Assembly (NCBI GenBank): GCA_905221605.1
Contig: CAJNDS010002500.1
Coordinates: 81,001-145,000 of the forward strand
Source: Symbiodinium natans
Lineage: Eukaryota > Sar > Dinophyceae > Suessiales > Symbiodiniaceae
DNA: 64,000 nucleotides
Reading direction: 5' to 3'
Part shown: piece after piece, positions 1-10,239 of the stretch
Numbering within the stretch: position 1 is the stretch's first letter
Layout: each line of letters starts with the position of its first letter
Program-made: the position numbers and the translations under genes
Notes under the pieces: model-generated
Databases searched by the model: none
Seen by the model: only the letters and a program-made list of their open reading frames with translations
Told to the model about the DNA's origin: nothing

Positions 1-827
1 TCCAGTGTGCGGTTGCCAGGGTCTGCAATGACTCCTCCGGGTCGCACGCATGAAAGGCTGAAGCATCTTGAATCTTGAATAGTTGAGTAGTTAATAGCTT
101 CTAAAAAGCCTCTGAGCTTTAGGTTCACCTCCCGCAACTTCGGCCATGCCATGAAAGCAGGGACGTTCGCCAAGCAGAACATCTCAAAACGCAGGTCGCG
201 GTCCCTAGTTCTGAGCTGAAAGCTGATGGGGAGAGTTTCGTACTACTCCGCAAGGTGACACGTCCTGTTCGATACAGGATCGGCTTCAGACACGGCCAGA
301 TGATGCTCATGAAGATACCAAACACCTGCAATGCAAATTCAGTGCAGCACCCTTTGCAACTCATCCCCGCCAAGCTTCCGAGCGAATGCTGGCTTCAGGC
401 TGGGTCAGACATTGCCGGACTGTTCAGTAGCCCTGGCGATGGAGAAGCCCAGCATACCAGGTGGGCCGTTGCGTTGCCAGGGCGCTTGGAGGAAGTAGGG
501 CGTCAAGAGAAGCCAGCCTTACTCATCGCTCTGCTTTCGACACTCTCACTGGCATCCCAACAGCTCTGAGACACCACTCTGTCATCGTGCGGCCACAGAG
601 GACCCCGAAAGGGACAAGCCGGATGAGCAAGGGATAGTATAGAACTACGAATCCAAAAGAGCACGAAACACGTACAGAGGTACAAAAAGGGTGTGTCCAT
701 ATGCCTGCCCCCCAAAATCGCCATCCAGCGGCAGCTCTGTCTCAGCTCTTTGGAGCAGGGCCCTTGGGCCGATGAGATGCAGAGGCAAACAAAGGTCAGG
801 ATGGGCCTCAGCGGTCCAGAGAGGAGT
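1..827. other. Mostly uncalled stretch; one weak coding candidate
   Basis: Nothing recognisable. On the minus strand at 125-373 an 82-codon frame holds a hydrophobic stretch (FGIFMSIIWPCLKPIL) that could be part of an exon. It has no family match I recognise, and its splice borders cannot be fixed. Confidence 0.25.
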
Positions 828-914
828 GACTCTCTCTCTGTCTCTCTCTCTCTCTCTCTCTCCGGTTTAGGGTTTAGGGTTTAGGGTTTAGGGTTTAGGG
901 TTTAGGGTTTAGGG
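828..914 (+). repeat. (CT)n followed directly by a TTTAGGG array
   Basis: A CT dinucleotide tract (828-863) runs straight into seven TTTAGGG units (865-914). It is the first of about twenty interstitial telomere-type arrays in the window. Confidence 0.9.
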
Positions 915-2042
915 TCTCCAACACTGGTTGTAGTGAGATCGGCTATGCCTCTTTCAGCCTGGCTACACACAAGCAGCAGCCTTCAATTGGGGCATTCAAG
1001 CGAAACAGATCAGCTCCCGGCCACACGAGCTCGAAGGCGACCGCAGGCGGTAGGATCGCCGCAAAGAACACAGACCGCCTCTCTCTCACTCTCACGCTCT
1101 CCGTCCCCGCTATCACGCACGCCTTCTCCCTCCTTCTCCTTCTTCTGTCTCTCTGGGCTCGTACGGTGGGCTTTCGTTACTCCATGGCAGGGCCGCTCGG
1201 GGAACTGTCAACAGACACGCCGCATTCATAGCACTACAGCGGCTACGCTACAAAACAGTATATGTTATACTTATAGGTGCTATGTCTTCGAGGGGTTCCA
1301 TAGCCATCCCAGCTCGATATGGGTTCTGCATCAGCGCGCGGCAGCGCGCTGAAGCAGCACGCTGACATTCAGGTGGGACGAGAATCGAGGTGGCTCGCAG
1401 TCAAGCTGAGTGGGTTTCGTCAGAAAGGCTGTTTGCTTGGGGGAGGAACATGCCAGTTATGCCAGATTCCGCTACCAAATGCATGCTGCCTCGATTCTGG
1501 GATCTATCCTCACTTTCGGGGCTTTCGGGGGCTTTGAGGACTTCTGAGGGTTTCGGGTTTAGGGGGCTCAGGGTCACCGAAACCGAAGAAGTTTCAGCAG
1601 CTGTGTTTCTTGTACCAAGCCCAAATCGCAAAGACAGGGTCGGCTCGTGGTCCTCGAACACCGTTAACTGCATAGCGAGTAGCAAGCACGAGCATTCGCA
1701 CTCGACCTCCTGCGCCTTGCTCCAGATGTATATTAATGTCCTCAGACATCACGTGGCCATGGGCTCAGGAACATGTCGGGTGATGCGAGAACACACAAGG
1801 TAATCTCCTAAGGCAGCCACCACCCTAAACACGCACTGAACATTCTCTCAACCCAAGGCCAAGCAGAGTTCGGATTCCGACGGCCCCATCGCCTTTCCTC
1901 GTGCTGTATCATAGCGCCTCACTAAACTTAACTCCTCTATAAACCCTAAACCATACAAAGCCTTAAGCCCTGGACCCCCAAAACCAAAATGAGAGCTTCT
2001 TCTTCATCATCATTATCATCATCATCATCATCCTCTCATGTG
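915..2042. other. No gene called; pyrimidine tract and (ATC)n
   Basis: Holds a CT-rich tract (about 1073-1155) and a short TCA/ATC microsatellite (about 2000-2033). The open frames overlap on both strands and show no recognisable protein. Confidence 0.4.
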
Positions 2043-2132
2043 GGGTACGAAAATCAGGGACCCCTAATATAGACCCCCAGATCCCCTTATACTGATTAAT
2101 GAGGACCCCCGTTAAGGTACCCCGAATTTCGG
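2043..2132 (-). mobile_element. Copy of a small foldback/MITE-like repeat
   Basis: Read on the minus strand this segment aligns with the insertion at 17509-17617. Shared blocks include CCGAAATT, GGGTACCTTA, a GGGGTCTAT block and AGGGGTCCC, in the same order. That other copy is absent from a paralogous site, which supports mobility. End borders here are not clear. Confidence 0.5.
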
Positions 2133-2262
2133 ACACCCGGCATGTTCCATCAAGGTGGCATCTTCACCGCAAGGACGATCCAGTAGATCTCTGCCAGAGT
2201 TCCTAGGGGCTGGTCGCCTTAGGAGTTTTGAGGAATCAACCCCCCGGAACCGTTTTGTGAGG

Positions 2263-2690
2263 GTTTAGGGTGTAGGGTAGGGAGTGTAGGGTTGGAGGGT
2301 TGAGGGTTTAGCAAGAGTATTAGGATGTTCTTTTGCCTGGGTGACCATTGCTGGACAGTCGGCCATCAGAAAGCAAGCCGGTACCACATGGGGCTACGGC
2401 TCCCAGAAAACGAGGAGGCTGTCAAAAGCTTTGCAGATTTTCGAGTCCGACTTTGGGCGGGGGGGGGGGGGGACAGGGGGGGAGGGTGCAACTTCAGGTG
2501 TGGCAAGCAGCAGGCATCATCAAAGTGCCCGAAGATAAAGACAGCGATGGCTCCACCGGCATTCTGGCCACCTCGTCTGATCTTGCCAAAGGGTTTAGGG
2601 TGTAGGGTTTAGGGTTTAGGGTTTAGGGTTAGGGTTTAGGGTTTAGGGTTTAGCGTTTAGGGTTTAGGGTCTAGGGTTTAGGGTCTAGGC
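2263..2690 (+). repeat. Two degenerate TTTAGGG arrays with a poly-G run between
   Basis: Telomere-like repeats at about 2263-2311 (degenerate) and 2591-2690 (TTTAGGG with variants such as TCTAGGG and TTTAGCG). A poly-G run lies at about 2458-2472. Frames across this stretch are repeat translations, not genes. Confidence 0.85.
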
Positions 2691-3742
2691 GTTTGATCTT
2701 TCCCTCGTCGCCCTTAAGTCAGACACGCCCGAATGTGCAGTATGCTAAACAGAAGTTCGAAGGGAGCCGCTGATGATGTCACAGAACTTGGCGACGAACA
2801 GCGTCGATAACCTGGGAGGTCAGGGTTGCTCAAAGGCCGTGCCGTCTTGGGCAAAGAGCCATTAGAGTCATAGAGGCCTCCCAAGCATTTCAGACACCTT
2901 AACTACAGGGCGCAGGCGTGCGGAAGCCATGGTCATTGATGATGCTCACTTGAGGAACGTGCCACCACGCCCCCCCCTCACAAAACTCCACAAGCCTGAA
3001 ACCGAAGTGCATGCATTAAAATAAACCCTATTTCCAGGTCTGCCCGAAAGCCCCCCCCTCTTCAACGACCCCCCCCCCCCCCCAAAAAAAAAAAAAACGA
3101 GTTTGCAGTTGAAGCCCTCTCCAAACCCCACCGAAAGCTCGTGAAGTTCCCGAGGCCGAGTGGCAGCAGCCTGGGCTGGAGCATCTGTTGGTTCAGATTC
3201 AGGGGCTTTAAAAGGGCCGTAACGGTTTTAGGGTATAGCAACTGGCCTCAAACATACAAGCGCGACCCTGAAAAGCACATCTCTTCTTGCTTCTTCAAAA
3301 GGTCACAGGCTCCCATTTGAGGCATCCGCGTGACAAGCCGTTCGTGGCTGTACCCAAGTTCGATGGATGCGAATTACTCTGATACTGATACCGATTCAGA
3401 AGGATAATGCAGAAGGACAAAACAGAAGAACAAGAATGAACAAACAAAAACGTCTCCTTGCTCTTTGGCCCCACTGTCAGCAAAGGCGCATCGTCACTAA
3501 CAAGGGCATGATCAGCGCCGAAAGCATCAGAAACCATATCCTGAATTCACATGGCAGAATGATGCAGAATGATGCAGAAGTCGCTGCTTCTGAGAGTGGG
3601 AGGTGTCACTGCAATCATCTGCAATCGAACACTCGACCTTCTAAATCCATATTGGGACCTACAAGTGAGCGGTCTGCTGTGAGATGCGATATGCCGGGTG
3701 CTGCTTGCCGAGCGGCAGATTGGACAGGCGCTCAAGGATCCA
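2691..3742. other. No gene called
   Basis: Contains a poly-C/poly-A junction at about 3069-3097. Overlapping frames on both strands; none recognised. Confidence 0.35.
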
Positions 3743-5335
3743 GTTGCGAAGCACCGTTCGGCGTCTGCACAGGGGAATCGGACTGTGAGGCTCAAAATGG
3801 CAAAGCTGTGCAGAAGCTCGCAGGGCAGAAGCTCTGAGAACCCGTTCACTGAGAGCCCCAGGGATCCTGTACTTCGTGCCGGCGATTGGGGGCATGGACT
3901 AAGAGTGGGGGGCGCAGCGGGGCGCCCCCCTCCTTCCCCCGTTTAGCTCTCCCCCCCATAAAAAAGAAGGGTCTCGCTTGAGCTGCTTTTGTTGTGTAAG
4001 GCCCACAAAGGCCTCGCTTCGCGATTCGCCACACCTCGGGCGACAAGATCCTGCAAGCAAAAAGCGTTTTTTCAAGAGATGGGCCAAGATAAGAGCCAAG
4101 CACCCCGGACGCAAAAAGCACGACAGAGCTTTCCTTGATGCTCTGTACAAAGCTCACCCCATGTTCAGCCCGATCTCGGACTTCAAAGAATGAGAAGGGG
4201 TCAGTCTGCGACTATCTGTAACTGTAGGTAGCTTCGAGCGCCAAACCCTAACCCCAAACCCCAAACCCCAAACTCCAAACCCTAAACCCTAAACCCTAAA
4301 CCGCTTCTGCACATTCCGTTGTCCTCGGAGCTCTGCTGCCCGATGAGCAGCGAAGAGACATCCCGGGCCGCTTGGAAAGACATGTCTCGCCTGATCACTT
4401 TCAAACCTTCGGCTAAGAGAGACACCGTAACATCTAGGAATGGGGGTAGTTTCCAACAACATTTATTCACAGTTAAAACTGAGTCCATGAACTCTGTGCT
4501 GTCTCGCAATGGCTACCACTGGTTTTGTTGCCGCAGTCTACCGTGTTGAACCGATGGAATCTGCAGAGTCGGCGCATAAACACGTGAGGACGTGGCAGGC
4601 TCTCTACTTCGGCCCGAAATTCTTTGGGGTCTTGGGAGCTCATGGTGGTCATGCGTTCCGGACTGCATCGACTGCATTATCTGATGACGCGTCATGCCGC
4701 GCCATGAGCCATGAACAAGTGCCTTATGGGTGCCTGTCGCCCTCTCCAAATGTCGCCTTTCTGCTATGTACCTGAAGATCTGCCACACCGACGATTCCTC
4801 TACAGACCCCAAGGGCCCCATATAAGACCAGCAAGCATGATAACCATAATAAAGCGCAACAATAGCGCCAATGAGCCAATACAGTAGCCATTGATACCTT
4901 GTTCCCACATCCTTGTCGCGCTTGTGAAAAGCACAGGGGCGCAAATGGCTTGCAATGGGCCTTTCAGGGAAGTCTAGACGCTGGACGGAAGCAACTGCTA
5001 GTAGACTATGGTGAGACTGCGAAGTTTCGTTTGGATTCGAGACGAGACATCCATATCCGTTCATCTACTCTTCCCTCTTCCAAGGCCGGTGCGTGCAATC
5101 TATGCCCATTGCTCATGGACCGACGCGAGAGTTGAAATATGAGCACTCCTCAACAACTCTAACATGGGCCTTTCGAGCACCCGGAACGCGCACCAGGTGG
5201 CACGGGGGAGGGGCCCTAAATGCTACCAACCCTTGAAACCCTATAAATACAAAAAGCCAAACACCCTATGCAAAAAAAACAAACAGGAACACCTAAGCCT
5301 AAACCCCTAAACGAGCGGGTCTCGCTGCCCACCAT
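3743..5335. repeat. Duplicated block A, left copy (A1)
   Basis: This block aligns along its length with 10240-11925 (A2), with substitutions and small indels. The most similar part is about 4540-4850 versus 11010-11320. A minus-strand frame at 4513-5064 (183 codons, with a short hydrophobic stretch LLYWLIGAIVALYYGY) is interrupted by a stop in A2, so I do not call it a gene. In the right copy block A lies just downstream of the kinase stop codon, so it probably represents 3' flanking DNA carried along in the duplication. Confidence 0.85.
4243..4302 (-). repeat. CCCTAAA array inside block A1, absent from A2
   Basis: About 60 bp of CCCTAAA and CCCCAAA units lies between TTCGAGCGCCA and CCGCTTCTGC. 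At the matching place in A2 (about 10767-10797) the same flanks are separated by about 15 bp of unrelated sequence. The array is therefore an insertion or replacement that happened after the duplication. Confidence 0.85.
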
Positions 5336-5389
5336 GAGCTTTAGCCCAAGCTAGTTTCGCCCCTTAGGAAGTCAAAAGAGCAAGCACTG

Positions 5390-5925
5390 GCGGATCTACG
5401 TTCATGGAAATCGCCTTCCACCTTCTGGCTCGGACCACATTTGCACGAATCAGCCTGCGGCAGGAGACTTCTCTTAGTCCCGCGTAACCTAGTCTTTTTT
5501 TCTCTGAGGGACGTTGGACCCCTACAGGTACAACTCGGCGTCTTGCAAGCGCTGAGATGGTGTCAGGGGGATAAACTCAGGCTGACTCTGCAAAGCGTCG
5601 TGCGAGAAACTGCGGTCCACGGATGTGCGGCCTCAGCCAGTGCAGGAGAATTCACGCCTCCATGCCCCTCTCTTGGCACGGAACTTCGAAGTTCAAACTT
5701 GTGTGACCGTGGGACACACTAGACCTGCATTCTGGGCGTCACGCGCTTATCCCACAGCCATCAAACTAATGCCGCACCGTTATGTTCGAAACCTTCGAAG
5801 ATCGTGCGGCTGGAAATCGGATGCCCCCAGTGGCCTTCGGGATTGTTCTGACGGTCAGAACATGTCAGCGCGGCACGGACGCATTTCGAGAATGCCCAGG
5901 CGTACATGGCATTACAGTGTTTCAG
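5390..5925. repeat. Duplicated block C, left copy (C1)
   Basis: Aligns with 17315-17935 (C2). Shared stretches include GCTCGGACCACATTTGCACG, GCACTCTGCAAAGCG-like sequence and AGTGGCCTTCGGGATTGTTC. In the right copy C sits in the kinase intron between exons 3 and 4, so C1 is intron sequence of the broken left copy. C1 lacks the 109-bp insertion found in C2. Confidence 0.8.
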
Positions 5926-6991
5926 CACTCTGCCGGTGTCAATAGTACTGCAAGATGTGTTTTTGCCAGTCAATGTGGAAAAACCTGGACAGCAACAACA
6001 CATATTCATGTGATGACCGTGCACCCGGCGGGTGTTCCTGCCTATCGCACAGCACGAGAAGGCCAGCCACCGCGTCCAACAAACTTGTAACCTCAAGGAT
6101 ATACCGGTTAGAACGGGCCCAAGCCATATGAGGAGGAAACAACCAAGCAAGGCTGACGCACAACAGCCACTCAACTTGCTGCAAGCTTGCCCGGCGCGTC
6201 ATGTCAGGAAGGGTACGCAAAGCAGCAGAATGTAAAGAGGACATGCTGCTGGAAGCAGGCGCGTCGACTCCCAAAACATAACATTGCAAGCCAGGAACTC
6301 TTTGGGTAGCATGCAGTGTATACCATGCAACTGAGTGGGCCGTGGATGTTTCGGAATGTGGAATAAATCACGCACAGCGCTCATGCGATATGGAAGGTTA
6401 TGGATGGACATGGTACAGTCCGGAAGCACGGATGTGCACAAAAGGGAAGACACCTTCGAAGAAACGGATGTCAAGCAAAGCTTGGCTGTCAAAGCTCGCT
6501 ACGCGGGACAGCGACTCACGAGCACCGTCTGAAATCGACGTGTTCTGGTAGTGACAGGCACACCAAGTCACAGCACAGCAATGCTGGAAAATGTACTTAT
6601 TTAGTATCACTAGCACACCCCCCCCCCCCCGACCCCAGAAAAGAAAAGAAAACAACTAAAAACAAACAAAATAGTATCAGAAGTTGGATCGTGACAAACG
6701 CTCTCAGCACACACCAGCTTTCGCACCCATCATCAGGCAGCTTCCTCTCCACGCAATCACAGTGATATCACGCTCGTTTCGCCCCTTAACTGCGACGAAC
6801 CATCACTGGAGGAATGAGGTGGGGCCAAAAGAGCTCTTGAATGGGTACAAATGGCTGTGAGACCAATCGTCAAAAGCAATGCTGAAACAAATTGACGTAG
6901 AAACAGCATGAGCCGTGCGTATTCTCATGGGGACTTGGAATCAGGGGTTCCCCCATTTCTCGAAGTCTGGTGCCAGGACATCAGAGACCAC
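5926..6991. other. Left part of the segment unique to the left duplicate; no gene called
   Basis: Start of the roughly 3.1 kb (5930-9030) lying between blocks C1 and D1. The right copy has only about 320 bp between C2 and D2. A poly-C run lies near 6619-6630. Overlapping open frames, none recognised. Confidence 0.4.
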
Positions 6992-8095
6992 CTAGTGGAG
7001 CTCTGTCACTACTGGAGTGAGGGTGCGCCCATAGCCTTGGGGCTTGCCAGTAATCGCCCCTCCAACCCGGAACATCTGGTGCTCAATCTGTCCATTTCGG
7101 CCCACAATCACCTCGAACACGCCCTTCTTCCCGTTGACCTCACCCAGCATCTGCGTCAATCGCTTCAATGTGCCATCGCCGCTGCGGAAGATGAAGTGTT
7201 TGCCATTCCTGATCATCTGGGGCATGATAAAACTCACAGCTCGATGATATGCATCTTCCTTCAGTGCAGAACCTACCCGAGCACGCTGGGCCGCTTTAGT
7301 CAGAGCAGCTCTTTCGGCTGCTCTTTCGGCTCGCTGGGCGAAGGTTCGCAGTGCAGCTCTCCCTAGGCTTCTCGCAGCCTGGATCACCAAGCGAACTCCT
7401 GTATATGCGAAGAGTATGATCTCCTCCACAGCAACTGACTCCACATAACCAGGATCGGGTTTCGGAAGACCAATCCTGAGCATCTCCAAGGCTTCGAAGG
7501 CTGTGTTCAGCGACTGGTCACTGCAGCCAGCTGTCCTCATAACCTCCAACCTCTGAACCCATGCTTCCATGGTGTCGTCTTCCACCGGCGCATCCATGGA
7601 GGCAGAAACAAGGTGATCCCATGAAACGCCATCATCGTCAACCACGTCGAACACATCAACCAGTAGTTCCTCCAAGTCGTTCTCAGAGATACCTTCAGGA
7701 CTGCTAGGCTGATCTCTTCGTGGTGAAGGAGGACGAACTGGAGGCGCGGCGGCTGGTGGATCTGGGAAGTGGCGTCGGAAAGTCAACCATGCTTGATCAG
7801 CACCAGACACCGACATGACTCCCTTTGCTTCCTCGACCCACTGCAGCGTCTCACGCCAGCTGGCAGTGAATCTCCTCTTCTGCAGGGCCGTGGGCTGAAT
7901 TCCTAAGGCTTCGTAGGCACTCCGGCTGGCTGCTCTGTTGTCGACACCTGAAAGGCTGATGGCAGAGCAGTCTATGAAGTGCACTCCACCGTTGTCGACC
8001 TGCACCTGGGCACCACGCTGCACCCACCCGTAGGAGAGGAACCGTTTGCCTTCATCAACATGGAATGTCCCTACCGAGCGGCGACCATCAAACAT
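6992..8095 (-). CDS. Uncharacterised 367-codon protein, probably secreted or membrane-targeted
   Basis: I do not recognise the family. From the first Met (8095) the frame is open for 367 codons with no sign of an intron. It has a Pro/Arg-rich linker (about residues 118-135), an acidic segment (NDLEELLVDVFDVVDDD, about 138-156), an Ala/Arg-rich helical stretch (about 240-270) and a compact C-terminal region ending in GGAITGKPQ-like sequence. The frame stays open upstream of this Met without another ATG. It includes SVATLVLACFAQA at about 8148-8185, which looks like the core and cleavage site of a signal peptide. The true start is therefore probably in an upstream exon and the protein secreted, with a Cys-containing mature N-terminus. 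The gene lies in DNA present only in the left copy of the duplicated locus. Long single-exon coding contrasts with the neighbouring kinase. The strand choice rests on frame length and composition. Confidence 0.6.
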   Translation of the reverse strand: MFDGRRSVGTFHVDEGKRFLSYGWVQRGAQVQVDNGGVHFIDCSAISLSGVDNRAASRSAYEALGIQPTALQKRRFTASWRETLQWVEEAKGVMSVSGADQAWLTFRRHFPDPPAAAPPVRPPSPRRDQPSSPEGISENDLEELLVDVFDVVDDDGVSWDHLVSASMDAPVEDDTMEAWVQRLEVMRTAGCSDQSLNTAFEALEMLRIGLPKPDPGYVESVAVEEIILFAYTGVRLVIQAARSLGRAALRTFAQRAERAAERAALTKAAQRARVGSALKEDAYHRAVSFIMPQMIRNGKHFIFRSGDGTLKRLTQMLGEVNGKKGVFEVIVGRNGQIEHQMFRVGGAITGKPQGYGRTLTPVVTELH

Positions 8096-8199
8096 CGCTT
8101 TCGTAGGACAAGGCGTCGATCTGCACAGCTCCTTTTCAGCTGTTCTGGCTTGAGCGAAACAGGCTAGAACAAGAGTGGCTACTGAGCACTTACTGGGGT

Positions 8200-9034
8200 T
8201 TGAGAGTTGTGACTCCTGTCTATGGCAGACTGGATCGTAAGGACAGGCAACTCGCCCCGCAGCAACAACGGAATTGGCCTGAGTTCGCCCCGACCATCTT
8301 TGCTACCGCTACACACGACTTCGTGTTGCCTCAGAGCGACATGACGTACGTGAAGTACCTGCCTGCGTCTTACAGAGGTACTTCCTTGTAAATCACTCCG
8401 TAGACACCTAACTCTCTTGTAGACTACAGTGTTCCTGATTCATCTGTGCTTATTTGCTCCTACACCTCCTGTTTCCCCGCCTCTTTCCCCGTCTGCTCTT
8501 TCTTATCCTACTCATCTTCCCTTTCATCCGCAGCAACAATGGCTATTATTGCTACTGTACGTCCACCAGCAGACGAGGGCGACAATTATCATAGCAATGA
8601 TGAAACAGAGGACTGTTGCTGCCAGGACTATGAGCATTTTGATGGCTAGGCCTGGCACACAACAATTGCTTGTGACGGCCTCAGTTCGCACTATGCACCA
8701 AAGCGTACCTGAGTCCTGGAACCCTTTCCAAAGCCCATGATTCCCTGAAGGGTGCGGAGACTGTTCTCAGAGCATGCGCGACATACTCTTGCTACATCCG
8801 TAAGGGCTGGGAAGTGGCCAAAGTTGTTTTGGAGCCTATAGTTGCCCGTACAGTACACCTCCGCACAGATGACAATCGTCACTGGTTAGTTGCCAGACCG
8901 CACAATGACTGGACAGATAGCGTCGGTGCCAGTTCATCTTCCAATTTGGAGAGTTCTGGGTGGCTGGAGGCCCAAGTGGAGTTTTGGAAGGACTCTCCAG
9001 CGAATCCAGCGCACAGAAGCAAGCAAGACCTCCC
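8200..9034. other. No gene called; right part of the unique segment
   Basis: The minus-strand frame of the 367-codon gene stays open to about 8300. A plus-strand frame at 8814-9254 runs into block D1, whose kinase exon remnants read on the other strand, so I do not call it a gene. Confidence 0.35.
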
Positions 9035-9040
9035 CACGCC

Positions 9041-9985
9041 TGAGGAGCTTGATCTCATCCAGGATGGATCCAGGCTGGAAGTCCTTGTTGTTGTTCATGC
9101 AGACCATCCTGCAGATTTAGAGGTAGAAACTGCAGGGTCCTGGGCCTTGAGTTCGTGGCACCACTCGCCACACCAGCAGACCAGGAATGCCTACTGTACT
9201 TTGCCCAGCATTCACCCTGGTCAACCCACCATACTATCAGCAAATGTAGAGTAGGATTCAGACGAGATGACTAGAACGGCACGGAATAGAAACCTGATAG
9301 GAGCCACGAACCCGACTGCAGGAGCCTGTCACGTAGAACGCAAATAGAATGCAGCATGCACGACACGTCGGTGCGCGGGCGGAAACACATCCCACCCACC
9401 CACATTCACCCACCCACACCCACCCACACCCATCCACATCCCACCCACATCCCACCCACATCCCACCCACCCACATCCCACCCACCCACACCCAGCCACC
9501 CACCCACATCCCACCCGCCCACATCCCACGCGCCCACCAGGTGCCACCACCACCAAGTACCACTACCACCAACGCCACCAGGTACCACCACAATCAGGCA
9601 CCACCACCACGAGGTACCACCACCACCACCACCACGACGACCACCACGACCACCACGACCACCACGTCCACCACGACCACCACGACCACCACGACCACCA
9701 CCACCACCACCACCACCACCACCACCACCACCACCACAGGTACCACTGCCACCACCACCAGGGACGAACGCTTGCGAACGCTTAGCGAACACAACGCAAC
9801 GACGTTGGGTAACCTCCCAACCCCCAGACCCCCAACTTTAAAACGGGAAACCCTTCTGCGGAGCCTTCGGGAAAAAAGAATCGAAACCCCCCGCCCCCCC
9901 CCCCCCCCCCCCGTTTCGCTCGTTTCGCTTTCGGAGTCGTGTTGGTACTCCAGGACCTTCTGCAGAGAGACTTCACTTCCAGGCA
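9041..9985 (-). pseudogene. Broken copies of kinase exons 2 and 3 (block D1)
   Basis: 9041-9108 is a copy of kinase exon 3 (18267-18341). It reads MVCMNNNKDF where the intact gene has MVCMKIINNNKDF: a 9-bp in-frame deletion has removed the catalytic lysine and two isoleucines. The following segment is also altered (FQPGSILDEIKLLR). About 9930-9985 copies exon 2 but keeps only the start (VLEY); the glycine-loop part of the exon is missing. Between the two sits about 500 bp of CCCACM and ACC repeats not found in the intact copy. Exons 4-20 have no counterpart between A1 and C1. No functional kinase can come from this copy. Block D continues to about 10110 and matches 18930-19005. Confidence 0.85.
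9383..9737 (+). repeat. (CCCACM)n and (ACC)n array
   Basis: First half: CCCACC/CCCACAT units (9390-9537). Second half: ACC trinucleotides with ACG variants (9541-9737). Open frames on both strands here (poly-Thr, poly-Pro, poly-Gly, poly-Val) are translations of the repeat. A poly-C run follows at about 9894-9912. Confidence 0.95.
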
Positions 9986-10239
9986 CTGTACAGAACAGGA
10001 CCGACAGCAAGCCCGACTTGTGCTTTCAAACTTTCCCTGAACCCCTAAAGCAGTAAATGCTCAAAGCCTAAACCTCCGAAGCTTGGAGGTGGTGATAAAG
10101 ATGCACTGTGGGCTTTCGCAAACCTCCTGAAGCCTCATTGAAGGGTTCTGAAAATGATTCCAGTTGCCACCGTCGGCCCTCTTGGAAGCACCAATCCAAA
10201 ACTGAGAAGCGGGGGGGTCACCTAGCAAGCAATCGCCGC

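Noticed and set aside
4513-5064. 183-codon minus frame with a hydrophobic segment in block A1
   Set aside because: The same frame is stopped in the paralogous A2 block, and the conservation shows no coding bias I can see.
9349-10056. Long open frames (up to 235 codons) rich in Thr, Pro, Gly or Val
   Set aside because: They are translations of CCCACM/ACC repeats on both strands; the kinase remnants nearby read in a different context.
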